Of a DNA stretch of 64,000 nucleotides, positions 1 to 8,843 are shown piece after piece (the stretch's first letter is position 1; each line of letters begins with the position of its first letter). Position numbers and translations under genes: made by a program. The notes beneath the pieces were generated by a model. The model searched no databases. It was not told the origin of the DNA and saw only the letters and a list, made by a program, of their open reading frames with translations. The stretch lies in assembly GCA_949358305.1 (NCBI GenBank), contig OX442314.1, positions 25,537,060-25,601,059 on the forward strand, written 5' to 3'. The DNA is from Strigamia acuminata (taxonomy: Eukaryota; Arthropoda; Chilopoda; Geophilomorpha; Linotaeniidae).

Positions 1-343
1 AAGTTAATATCTTTTTAGCAGAAATGTTGAGATTATGCTTGGATGGGGTTATTTGCATCAAGATATGGTTGGAGACAAAACTGGACACACGTGTTACATT
101 TGCATGTTAAACAGGAAGTGAGATTTATTCTCTGCTAGTTTACAAATATATTCAAATACGCTTGTACGCCACATGACGGTGACACACCGAACAATATCAT
201 CAACAAAAAACATACTTTAATTACACTTGAGCTCAAAATCTACGCCAGAATCATGAAACCAAATTTAAGAACTGCAGTTCTTTGTTTCTGCCAGAAAAAA
301 TCATAACAATATTTATCTTTTTCATTTATCCTTTTCATTTTAG

Positions 344-1137
344 GTGTATGGATTTTAATTCCGACTGCACTTCGGCAGAAATACGAAACCATTGCTGCGC
401 GGGCTCCGCTTGCGAATGCGACGGCAACGATGCAAACTGCCGTTGCATACCATTAGGAAATCCACCGTGAGAAACCGTATTTTAACACTGATAAAATAAC
501 GCATAAATAAATAAATCTCATAACAAAACAACTGATATCACAACAATTAAATTAATCAACGAAGCCAACTAATTTCCTCTTTATTTCAGTTCTACTTGCG
601 CCGCCGAGAATGCCGACTGTGACATTCGAAAAGGCTGCTGCAATGGAGATTATGGCTGCGACTGTAGCGTTGGTCCAAGTTGTCAATGCGTCCGTCATCA
701 GTAATTGAAAAAAAATTAATAGTCGCAATTTTAATTTTTCCTTAGAAAGAATTAATGTCATTAATCGCTTTCCTTCCGTAGATGTCTCTGGGAAGGCAAA
801 ACCTGCACAGCTCGTAAAAATGGCTGCTGCGGGTCATTTTTTTGCGATTGCACAAACCCGGCAGAATGTCGATGTAAACGAAACCCACCACCACCACCGT
901 ATGTCATGCACTTAATCTTAAATGCCAGAAATAAATGAACGATTGAAATACTTAATTTTACACATCAAAAATTAACTAAACGTTAATGGTTTACCTTATC
1001 GTTTCAGACCGCCATGTCTATTAAGAAGACAACCGTGTGGACATAATAAAAGCGGCTGCTGCCCAGGGGATTATTGCGCAAACAACATTGTCAGGCGCCA
1101 ATTTGAATGTGCGAAAGAAGGTTTGTTAGGTGGCTAG
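344..1137 (+). CDS. Multi-knottin secreted peptide precursor, gene A (3' part, exons 3-6)
   Basis: Four coding exons are visible: 344-466, 590-700, 782-898 and 1008-1137 (stop TAG). Each has AG acceptors and GT donors and all introns are phase 2. Exons 1-3 each code one 8-cysteine domain: C-x6-C-x8-CC-x4-C-x-C-x6-C-x-C, then C-x6-C-x5-CC-x5-C-x-C-x5-C-x-C, then C-x6-C-x6-CC-x4-C-x-C-x5-C-x-C. The last exon codes a 6-cysteine domain, C-x6-C-x6-CC-x4-C-x10-C. This is the layout of disulfide-knot (ICK) peptides known from spider venoms and other arthropod secretions. A proline run links domains 3 and 4. The signal-peptide and linker exons lie off the left edge: base 1 begins just inside the intron that follows the linker exon in genes B and C. 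Exon lengths match gene B exactly. An AATAAA lies at 1239-1244. Secretion is inferred from B and C. Function (venom, defence or other) is not shown by sequence. Confidence 0.85.
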
Positions 1138-1238
1138 AAGTGCTTGAATAAAGCTTTCACCAATGTAGATGGCTTTACTATATGTCGAATAACCGTTAAA
1201 ACTTGCAAATTGTAAAAACTAGAGCGTTGTACTTGATA

Positions 1239-1244
1239 AATAAA
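1239..1244 (+). other. Candidate polyadenylation signal of gene A
   Basis: An AATAAA hexamer lies about 100 bases after the stop codon of gene A, in a stretch that aligns with the 3' flank of genes B and C. Confidence 0.45.
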
Positions 1245-1301
1245 ACAATCATTGTAGAACCTTTACATGGAGCAGTCATTTATTTCCTCATTTAGTTAAG
1301 G

Positions 1302-1469
1302 CAGTGCTTCCCAAAGTTGGTTCAGAGGTCCGAGGATCCCAGCAAGAGATTGCGGGTCCACCAATGAATTTGTTATTTAACCGCAGCTGATTATATGATA
1401 CGGGTCCATGATATATTGAAAAAAAAAACAAATACCGGTTCGCTGCAATACAAAGTTTGGGAAGCACCG
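1302..1469. mobile_element. hAT-type MITE downstream of gene A
   Basis: A 168-bp insertion has terminal inverted repeats beginning CAGTGCTTCCCAAA on the left and, inverted, CGGTGCTTCCCAAA on the right. It is flanked by 8-bp target duplications agttaagg (1294-1301) and agttaaag (1470-1477), one mismatch. An 8-bp duplication and CAG.G-type ends are typical of hAT elements. It has no coding capacity. Confidence 0.75.
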
Positions 1470-1477
1470 AGTTAAAG

Positions 1478-2859
1478 CATTATCTGTATTTATTACAACT
1501 GCTGAAGTGCAGTCATCATAAGAATACTCATTTTGGACACAAGAAAAGAGTGAGCGACGCTGCTAGGCAGTTGTAGCCTAGCAACTCGCGATACAGTGTT
1601 ATGAATTGCTATTGTTACACAGTTATAGAAAATGGCGAGTCGGAAGAGACAACAGTATTGCCTAACTATGATTACGGATATTAACTCATTTTTTGATATT
1701 TTTGGTGGATTTGAATAATTAGCCTTTTGTCTGCTTGATGACGTTATTTTGGTGCTATTTTAACCATACCACACCCGACTTCGACATTTCAATTAATTAA
1801 AACGAATATAAACACTCATGGTGGATTGATACAAAAAATAATAACGCACACTCAAACGGCGGGTGTTTCAATGTCTGTCAATCGTTACTTTTGTAGGTTA
1901 GACAGTGATTTACACATTTTTCCTTCAACTACCGGGTGGCCCAAATTGTGAGTGACGGACGGACATCATGTGGGAAGAGGAATGCTTAGATGAAAGCAAG
2001 AACTAGAAACTATATTTGTTTGGTTTATGGCCTTTAGTTGTACGGCTGTCTAGGGGTTAAGCTTGTACTCATACCGTAAGCAGTTTCCTACGTAGAAAAT
2101 CAGTCTGCCTACAGAAATTTTGCCTACAGAAAAAACTACTCACAAATTTCATTCCAGTCTTGGAATGTCTGTGAGATATGTTCATAAAAAATTAACTTTC
2201 TGGCATGTCGATGCAACGGGAAGTTGATCTTCGTTTACAGGCACAGAAACTTTTGTGGCACAGAAAGTAGCGATCAGTCTTGACAATTTGTGACCAGTCG
2301 TAATTTTTTTAACCGGTCTCAAATACGGCAGCAATCAGGTCTGCCAACAAATGCAAACAACTGTATATTCTACTTATAAAAATAGATTATTTAGTTTACA
2401 AATAAAATTAAAAATTAAAAACAAACTAGCAATCCTATTCATCCTAACTCCAAAAGTAGCCTTAAAATTATTTATTGGCATCCATCTTGTTTCTTTTTCA
2501 TGGCCATTCACCATTTCTTTTCTGTTGCATAGAGCTGTGAGTGCCACAAAAAGTTTGGCGTGACAGACTAGCACATGTTCTGCTACCAGATGATTCTAAG
2601 CTTTTTTGTCAAGTCTATACACACAGAAAAGTCTGTGGACGTATACTTCAGTTAGCAGATGATTTTATGAGTACTATACGCTTTAGTTCCCTTGCTTGGA
2701 TTGCATCCAACCCAATATCAACCGTTGACCACATGGGCAGCAAGATCGGACCTCTGCCGTGCCTCTGCACGAGCTTGCTGAACATTTCATGACAATTCTA
2801 ATTAAGCGCACACGTGTGCGGTTGAGAGATCACGCAAGTGTTCTATTACACCACATGGA
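1478..2859. other. Intergenic stretch, nothing recognised
   Basis: AT-rich sequence between gene A and the next MITE. The short ORFs near 2350-2790 have no recognisable domain, no codon bias and no splice context, and look like chance ORFs. Confidence 0.5.
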
Positions 2860-3270
2860 AAGTCGTGTTCAAAAAAACTGAACCTTCACTCTATGCTGCT
2901 GTGGTGTATTAACACCACAAGGAATTTATGCAGGCTTTAATGCATTGAAATAGTACATTGTATTGCCAACAATACAGTGTATAAAGCAGCATGCAGCTTC
3001 CATCTTTTTCCCTTAGTGACAGTTGGTCAGGTTACTGACAATAAAGCATCTACTTCTGTTAGAAAAATAGAGAGGAAACATTTAGGCCAAAACAGCTGGT
3101 CCTGTTCATTTCTCATCTCAGGGCAAAGATGGGAAAGCTGCCAATTGAAATTGTGAGTAAATTCGTGTTTTGCCATTAGGTTAAACACCAGACATCAACA
3201 GGTGATAATACTTGTATACCCTTGTCTGCTATACAAGTATTTCAATTGCCAGTTTTTTTGAACACGACTG
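2860..3270. mobile_element. Tc1/mariner-like MITE
   Basis: About 410 bp bounded by inverted ends: agtcgtgttcaaaaaaactg on the left and its complement at 3251-3270 on the right, followed by TA. The left TA is mutated. A related fragment lies at 52428-52558. No transposase ORF. Confidence 0.65.
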
Positions 3271-3272
3271 TA

Positions 3273-3933
3273 CAGTCGTGTGGCTATTCACGTAGCTATC
3301 CCAAAAAGAACTATCACGGAACATCTAGTTCACGTCCTCATGGCCAAGCTGTATCCTGCGTCCCATTGGTGGTCTGACCACTTCTGGCAGCGCCACTTAA
3401 CAGGGTACGCTGCCCAAGACAACTATTAGTATGTATTAGTGACCAACAGTCACAAAATAAAACTGGCTCGATGATTTAAGGATGGTTACTATCGCCGAAC
3501 CGGTTTTATTTTAGCCACCGGTACTTTGCCTGCCTACTTGGCAGTGCTAACGAAACTATTTGCATCGTGTTTCCGTTATACTGCTCGATCGGTACTACTG
3601 AATTTCCGTGCCCTAAAATGACCAATTAGGCATTATATTTGAAAAGTCATGTTTAGATTTTCTATTCAAGATTTTAGATCCTAAATTTGCCACCTCTGCA
3701 ATTCTGAAGAATTTTAGGACAAATTGATCGTTTTAACATAAAACATGAAAACCAAAATAAAAATTTTAAGTAAAAAAATTGCCGGCCCTATCTGGTGTGC
3801 AACCTTATGCAACCACCTCTTTACTTCAAAGGTAAGCACAAACCAAGTAAATGGTAACTAACAATTACAACACATCATTAGTATTGCCTGTAAGCTGTTA
3901 CCCAGTTGCGATGATTCATGATTCATGCATGAC
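3273..3933 (+). other. Upstream flank of gene B, duplicated upstream of gene C
   Basis: No gene here. The stretch from about 3500 onward aligns by eye with 21430-21620 plus 26356-26550 upstream of gene C (for example atttgccacctct and gttacccagttgcgatgatt), so the tandem duplication includes distal upstream DNA. The gene B copy lacks the Copia insertion and shows its empty site near 3700. Confidence 0.6.
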
Positions 3934-4018
3934 TTTATACTTATATACACGACGAGAAGCAGAAAGTCTATCCACAAGCACTTCAGCCATCCAGAGACAC
4001 TCACTGAACTCGAAACAG
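3934..4018 (+). promoter_or_regulatory. Putative core promoter and 5' non-coding exon of gene B
   Basis: TATA-like sequence (tttatac/ttatatac, 3934-3948) is followed about 35-40 bases later by cacttcagcc, which is Inr-like, and then by a strong 5' splice site, acag|gtaact, at 4018/4019. Gene C has the same layout at 26553-26631. The matching acceptor is tttgtag at 4608, just before the start codon. The transcription start is inferred. Confidence 0.45.
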
Positions 4019-4607
4019 GTAACTATCAGAAAATGTTTTGTGATGTTAAAAAATACAGAACTAAAAACACATACGCCTTATACTACGTAGTAAATCTGAT
4101 GACGACTTTCTAAATGCAGTTACTGTGCATTCTGAATAGTAACTGCAGCTATTGCCTTCTTTAAGAGCCCTTGTCTTTGCTCATTATCTTCCATCTTAAT
4201 TCTCCTACAACTCAAAACTACCAGTGGCAAACATTTTGAAATTAGTTTTAAAAATCAAAACCAGGTCGTATAAGCCACTTAATAAACTCCAGCTGTTTAC
4301 TTTATATTCTTCAAGTTGTGGTTTCTGATTTTGCTGTTTTTGAGGATATGGCCTTATGGCCGTTGATTGTTATCCATTCAGTTTATAAAAACTCTAAACT
4401 GTGGACTGTGGAGGCACCTAATAAATTTCAAACAAATAAATATGAGTGTATGCCCATATTAGGGCATGACCACCTGGCGGAACTTTTTTTAAAGTACTGA
4501 ATTAACTTAGACAAGCTATAAATAACATCATTTATTTGTTATTCATACAATTAATATTGTACGTCATATCTTCGTAAAATCTGCTACTATACGACATATT
4601 TTTGTAG
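4019..4607 (+). other. 5' UTR intron of gene B
   Basis: The interval runs from the gtaact donor to the tttttgtag acceptor about 15 bases before the ATG. It aligns with the same interval of gene C (26632-27242). The short ORF at 4318-4500 lies inside the intron and has no recognisable domain. Confidence 0.45.
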
Positions 4608-4622
4608 GCTTAAGAAAACAAC

Positions 4623-7370
4623 ATGGACCGCTCTTTACTTCTGACATTCGTAGTTGTTCTTTTACTCGCAGATAGTGCCGTGGCTTACGTGGCAATGAGT
4701 AAATTACCAATTCTTTTTATTACTTGATAAAACACACGTGATTCAATCACAATCACAACCAAACAAAATTTGTCATACGATTCAGGTAATTGATAAATTG
4801 ACACAAACATTAATAATTTTTTCCTCTTCCAATTTCAGTGTGGAGTGGCACCAGCACCCCAAAAGTATACGGGCAAGTTAATACTTTTTTACCAGCAATC
4901 TAATCACCTACAGCAGGGGTCGGCAACCTTTTGAGACAGATGAGCCAAAAGTTAAAATTTACATAATTTCCCAGTTTTTAAAAAGCCACCGTTTAAACGC
5001 CCAAGCGTTTAATTTTTTTTTTCAGCCGCTTTCCCGGCGCCAATTTGAAACCCGGCGCCAAATTGAACCCGGCGCCAAATTGAACCCGGCGCATAACCAA
5101 AAATTCGCCGATTTTTCGCAAAAAATGGCGATTTTTCGGCAAAAATCATCAATTTTTTTTACCAAAAACGGTAATTTTTGGGGGCCCGGCGCTTATTCGG
5201 GGCCGACGCCAATTCATTGAACCGCCGATGACTGCCCGGCGCTAAAACGGGGCCGGCGCTTTATTGAATCCGGGCGTTTAAACGGAGTGGTACGGTATAT
5301 TACTTTAGCGACGCCGTGTTTCAGCTGCTTAGATTCAGCTAGGTTAGATTAGTTTAGGTCAGGTTAGGTTAGTTTGTTTAGGTTAGGTCAGGTTAGGTTA
5401 GTTTGTTTAGGTTAGGTCAGGTTAGGTTAGTTTGTTTAGGTTAGGTCAGGTTAGGTTAGTTTGTTTAGGTTAGGTCAGGTCAGGTGAGGTTTAATTAGAT
5501 TAAAAAACGGCGTCGCTAAAACGAGCGTCGCTAAAGTGAAGTACATTCTTCCAGTTATATGAATGTACTTCACTTTAGCGACGCTCGTTTTAGCGACGCC
5601 GCATGTTGGAGAGCCGCACCTTGGCATCGAAAGAGCCGCATGCGGCTCGCGAGCCGCAGGTTGCAGACCCCTGACCTACAGTAATTATAATTTGGTTTAA
5701 AATCAGTGCCAGAATCACGAAGCCAAATTTACCGTAGTCATTAAGATTTTCTAAGTAAATGCCAATTACATTTTCACTCAATCAAATAATTTTGGCCAAT
5801 TCTTACAACACAATTGTGCTTTAACTCACATTATTTCGGTGGATGCTTTCTTTATCTAAAGTCATTACAAGTACTTTCAACATGTTGTTTCTGCAGAAGA
5901 AATTCTAACATTATCTATCCTTCTTCTTTCAATTTAGATGTGTGGAGTTTAATAAGGACTGCACTTCAGCAGACCTACGAAAGCATTGCTGCACGGGCTC
6001 CACTTGCAAATGCGACAGAAAGGATAAAAATTGTCAATGCATACCAACAAAAAAAGCACCGTATGAAATCGTATTTTAACACAAATTAAGCAAAAATGAA
6101 TAAATACCTCCCAACAAAATAACTGACATTACCCACAACTAAATTAATCAATTCAACTCATTTCTAACCAATTTCTCTTTATTTCAGGACTCGCTGTGCT
6201 TCCCGGGATTCTGTATGTGACATCCGAACTGGCTGCTGCGACGCAACAAATGGATGCGACTGTTCCACTGGCGCAAGTTGCAAATGCGTACTTCAATCGT
6301 AATTTAAATAATTTGAACAAATTAATTGTGGCAATTATATTCTTCTGTCATTAATCGCCTCTTCCCTTAGTTGTCTCAAGCGAAATGCCACCTGCACAAC
6401 TCGCAAAAGAGGCTGCTGCAATACATTATTTTGCGATTGCTCAGACCCGCAAAATTGTAGTTGTCAACGACGATCACCACCAACACCGTATGTTGCGCAC
6501 ATATCACATTTCATCGATTCTAAAGGTGGAAACACAAGGGAGCGGGTAAAATTCCAAAGCTTGCTTTTACTTGAAAAAGCGGCTAAAAACTCGCCCACTA
6601 TAGCAAACACAAGCTTGCGTTTTTATTCAAAGCTGTGTTTTGAAGCGAGCTTTTACTCACCCGCTCCGATCAAACTGAGTTTGATTTACCAGCTTCAAGC
6701 TTGTTGGTGTTTTGGTCATGTGACTTTGACAGCCAATCAGAATCGTGAGGAAATTCTTAGAGGAGATTTTGGCGTGAATTTCCAGCCAAAAGCGAGTCAA
6801 GTGAGCTTGTAAATGACTCCCTCTTTAAACTTGTACTAACAAACTTTGGAATTTTACCCGCTCCCTTGTGTTTCCACCTTAAGACGTACTTTTTCCCCTA
6901 TACAAACATCTCTAAAAATGAGATGTTTCTTGCAATCGATGGCGACAAAGGTCAGGTTGGCTGTGATTGATTGCTGGAAAAAAAATTTTCTTTCAGTTGA
7001 GTAAAAGTTCACTCAAAAGTCAACTTTCAGAAAAGAGCAAAAAGAAACAAAAGAATGAGTTGTAAGAATAAAAGAACATTCTTACTACTCATTCTCAGGA
7101 AAATTAGTGGGCCAATAAATGGGACCCCGAAGAAATACGGTAATCTTAAAAGCAAAAAATAAATGAATAATTGAAATTCTTAATTGTAAACCATCCAAAA
7201 TTAACCAAACATTAATGATTTGCCTACTGTATCGTTCCAGGCCGCCCTGTGTGCCAAGAAAACAATTGTGTAACCATCGACAAAACGACTGCTGCCCTGG
7301 AGATAATTGCTCATTCGACCACGACAAAATGATATATTATTGTGTAGAACGATCTATTTTTGATGGCTAG
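4623..7370 (+). CDS. Multi-knottin secreted peptide precursor, gene B
   Basis: Six coding exons: 4623-4698, 4839-4872, 5938-6060, 6188-6298, 6371-6487 and 7241-7370, 591 nt in all (196 aa). Exon 1 codes a signal peptide (MDRSLLLTFVVVLLLA..., small residues before the expected cleavage). Exon 2 is a short linker. Exons 3-5 each code an 8-cysteine knot, C-x6-C-x5..8-CC-x4..5-C-x-C-x5..6-C-x-C. Exon 6 codes a 6-cysteine knot without the CxC pairs. Phases are 1, 2, 2, 2, 2, and only one frame is open through every junction. The product should enter the secretory pathway as a four-domain disulfide-rich protein. No dibasic site separates the domains, so it may stay a single chain. Introns carry a hAT element (4914-5673) and a Harbinger-like MITE (6534-6879). 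Function is inferred from cysteine spacing only; venom, antimicrobial or protease-inhibitor roles are all possible. Confidence 0.88.
4873..4878 (+). other. GC-type 5' splice site (GCAAGT), gene B intron 2
   Basis: The only frame-consistent donor after exon 2 is GG|GCAAGT. The nearby GT donors (gtatac at 4865, gttaat at 4877) leave phase 0 and run into TAA after four codons of exon 3. The same is true in gene C. GCAAGT is the known consensus for GC-AG introns. Confidence 0.75.
5341..5490 (+). repeat. TTAGG-like tandem repeat, 29-bp period
   Basis: About four to five copies of a 29-bp unit made of gtttgttta plus two ggttagg-type blocks. It resembles degenerate arthropod telomere repeat (TTAGG) but lies inside a hAT element, so it is an internal minisatellite rather than a telomere. 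Confidence 0.8.
5508..5601. repeat. Perfect 41-bp inverted repeat
   Basis: Arms 5508-5548 and 5561-5601 are exact reverse complements around a 12-bp loop. The arms contain two copies of gcgtcgct. A related fragment, tactttagcgacgccgt, begins at 5301 on the far side of the TTAGG-like array, so a small foldback element may be nested in the hAT. Confidence 0.9.
6534..6879. mobile_element. PIF/Harbinger-like MITE in gene B intron 5
   Basis: 346 bp with ~36-bp near-perfect TIRs beginning aggtggaaacacaaggga, flanked by a TAA duplication (6531-6533 and 6880-6882). A 3-bp TWA target is typical of PIF/Harbinger. It is absent at the same place in genes A and C. The ORF inside is not a transposase. Confidence 0.8.
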
Positions 7371-7379
7371 AAGTACTAG

Positions 7380-7385
7380 AATAAA
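7380..7385 (+). other. Candidate polyadenylation signal of gene B
   Basis: An AATAAA lies 10 bases after the stop codon, and the surrounding 3' flank aligns with the 3' flanks of genes A and C. Confidence 0.4.
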
Positions 7386-7662
7386 GCATTCCCTAAATGT
7401 TAGATAGCTGTACTGAATTTAACCCGTATAACATGCAAACTGTAAAACTTGTGTTGTACTTGACAAATATATAAACCAGGTCAAAGTAGAACCTTCAATT
7501 CGAGCAGTCATCATTAATTTCCTTAATTTGTTAGAAGTTATCAACTACCATATATAGGGCGTACACTTGAGGCCGTTCTGTACACTAGCTGCAAACACAC
7601 ACAATGAAAAGCAAAGTTTTGTATTGTTACAGTATATCTTTATTACCATGGTTGTCTAGGGG

Positions 7663-7860
7663 TTGTGCATTCAGCCTGCTATTGCCTTAATTGTTGGGTT
7701 GCATTGCTGCGACCCAACCCTGCCCAACCGCCGACCACATAGTGGAAATTCACATTGGCAACGTGGTCGAAATAACGTTTGCCCGTGCCGTACTTTGCAG
7801 CATGGCCCAAAGTGCGTTCAAGTGCCTTCGAACTTAAGAGCAACCGTGGCTAATTTTGCC
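7663..7860 (+). other. Orphan cysteine-containing open frame
   Basis: An open frame downstream of gene B has CC, then C-x-C about 24 residues later, then another C. The order recalls the knottin exons but the spacings do not fit them. It is preceded by tgtctag, a possible acceptor. It could be a decayed knottin exon or chance. The rest of 7386-7888 shows nothing else. Confidence 0.2.
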
Positions 7861-7929
7861 ATCATTTTGACCATCGTCTCCTACTCTGTTAACCCTTGGA
7901 GGCATAAGGGTAAAATGTGCTGTTCTGGT

Positions 7930-8748
7930 TGTGGTGACCCTGCGGGTGGTCGTCCCTCCAGTGGACGCCATCCGCATGAGTCACTAGGAAAGGTCAGTTC
8001 CCTTGCGTTGGCTCCGCCTTCCCCCCCCTGGGAAGCGCGTGCCCCGAGGGGGTGAGGTGATGCGTGGACGGCCCCCATTGGCCGAGCCAGGCCCCTCACC
8101 CTGGCCTATATCAGGTAGAGTTTCGCGCCCTACAAGCAGAACTTACACAAACGACACCAAGAACACAGCAACTACCTCACCGTCAGGCCAACTCCACCAA
8201 AAGTTAGGATTGATAGAGGACCGCTGATTCCAGTGCAACTGTAACTCTCACGAATTTACACTGTGTGTTATTTCCCCGCGAAAGCAGGAAAATAACCCTT
8301 GTGGATTCACACGAAATAATCGACCCACGATTATTTCCATTGCGAAGTGTCCGAGTGCCCTGTAAGAAACTCCACGTTTCTGGACGGAGCCTTGCGACGC
8401 TAAAACCAACCCCTAGACAACAGGCACGGATAGAAGACTCGAAAGAGCATTCCACCGCGTCCGTGAACGACGAATCCGTGACGAATTAACGACAACTCGA
8501 GACGCCGCCTTTGTTCCGCCGACCACGCGGAACCGACGACGCCATCTTGGGAAATCCTTTGTTCGACTCTGACCCAGTCGACTCTAGTTTTATACTGAGT
8601 GTATTTTAAGGCTTACGCCTATTGAATAAACCTGTTTGTTCATTTACATATACTTAGTATTCATTTGGGTAATTTACATATTTAGTAGAATCACAGGTAA
8701 AGTAATACACGTTAGCTCTTTAAACCTATCACCAGGTAGGACGCGACA
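7930..8748 (+). repeat. Gypsy element 5' LTR
   Basis: 819 bp, starting TGTGGTGACCC and ending GCGACA. It contains an AATAAA (near 8625, in cctattgaataaacc) consistent with an R-region polyadenylation signal. It matches the 3' LTR except at 8427. Confidence 0.93.
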
Positions 8749-8750
8749 CG

Positions 8751-8768
8751 TGGGGGCCTGTCCGGGAT
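8751..8768 (+). other. Primer binding site, tRNA-Pro-like
   Basis: tgggggcctgtccgggat begins two bases after the 5' LTR. It matches the primer site used with tRNA-Pro by gammaretroviruses except for two neighbouring bases. The leader 8769-8843 then runs to the gag ATG. Confidence 0.75.
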
Positions 8769-8843
8769 TTAGAAATAAATCTCAACTGAACTTGTGATCT
8801 CTCATTTAATATAATAACCCAAATCGAAGAATTACTCAAAGAA

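Larger units (their letters stand above)
4914..5673. mobile_element. Non-autonomous hAT element in gene B intron 2
   Basis: A 760-bp insertion has ends caggggtcggcaacc and ggttgcagacccctg and is flanked by a perfect 8-bp duplication acctacag (4906-4913 and 5674-5681). Gene C carries the uninterrupted site (tcacttacagtaattataa near 27540), so the insertion came after the duplication. No transposase ORF. The interior is made of GC-rich GGCGCC-type repeats, a TTAGG-like array and a perfect palindrome. Confidence 0.92.

Noticed and set aside
5341-5490. Telomeric or subtelomeric DNA
   Set aside because: The TTAGG-like units are degenerate, have a 29-bp period and lie inside a hAT element with genes on both sides.
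5814-6089. Contiguous 91-aa ORF over gene B exon 3
   Set aside because: It reads a different frame through the intron and exon. The cysteine-rich frame with splice sites is conserved in three copies.
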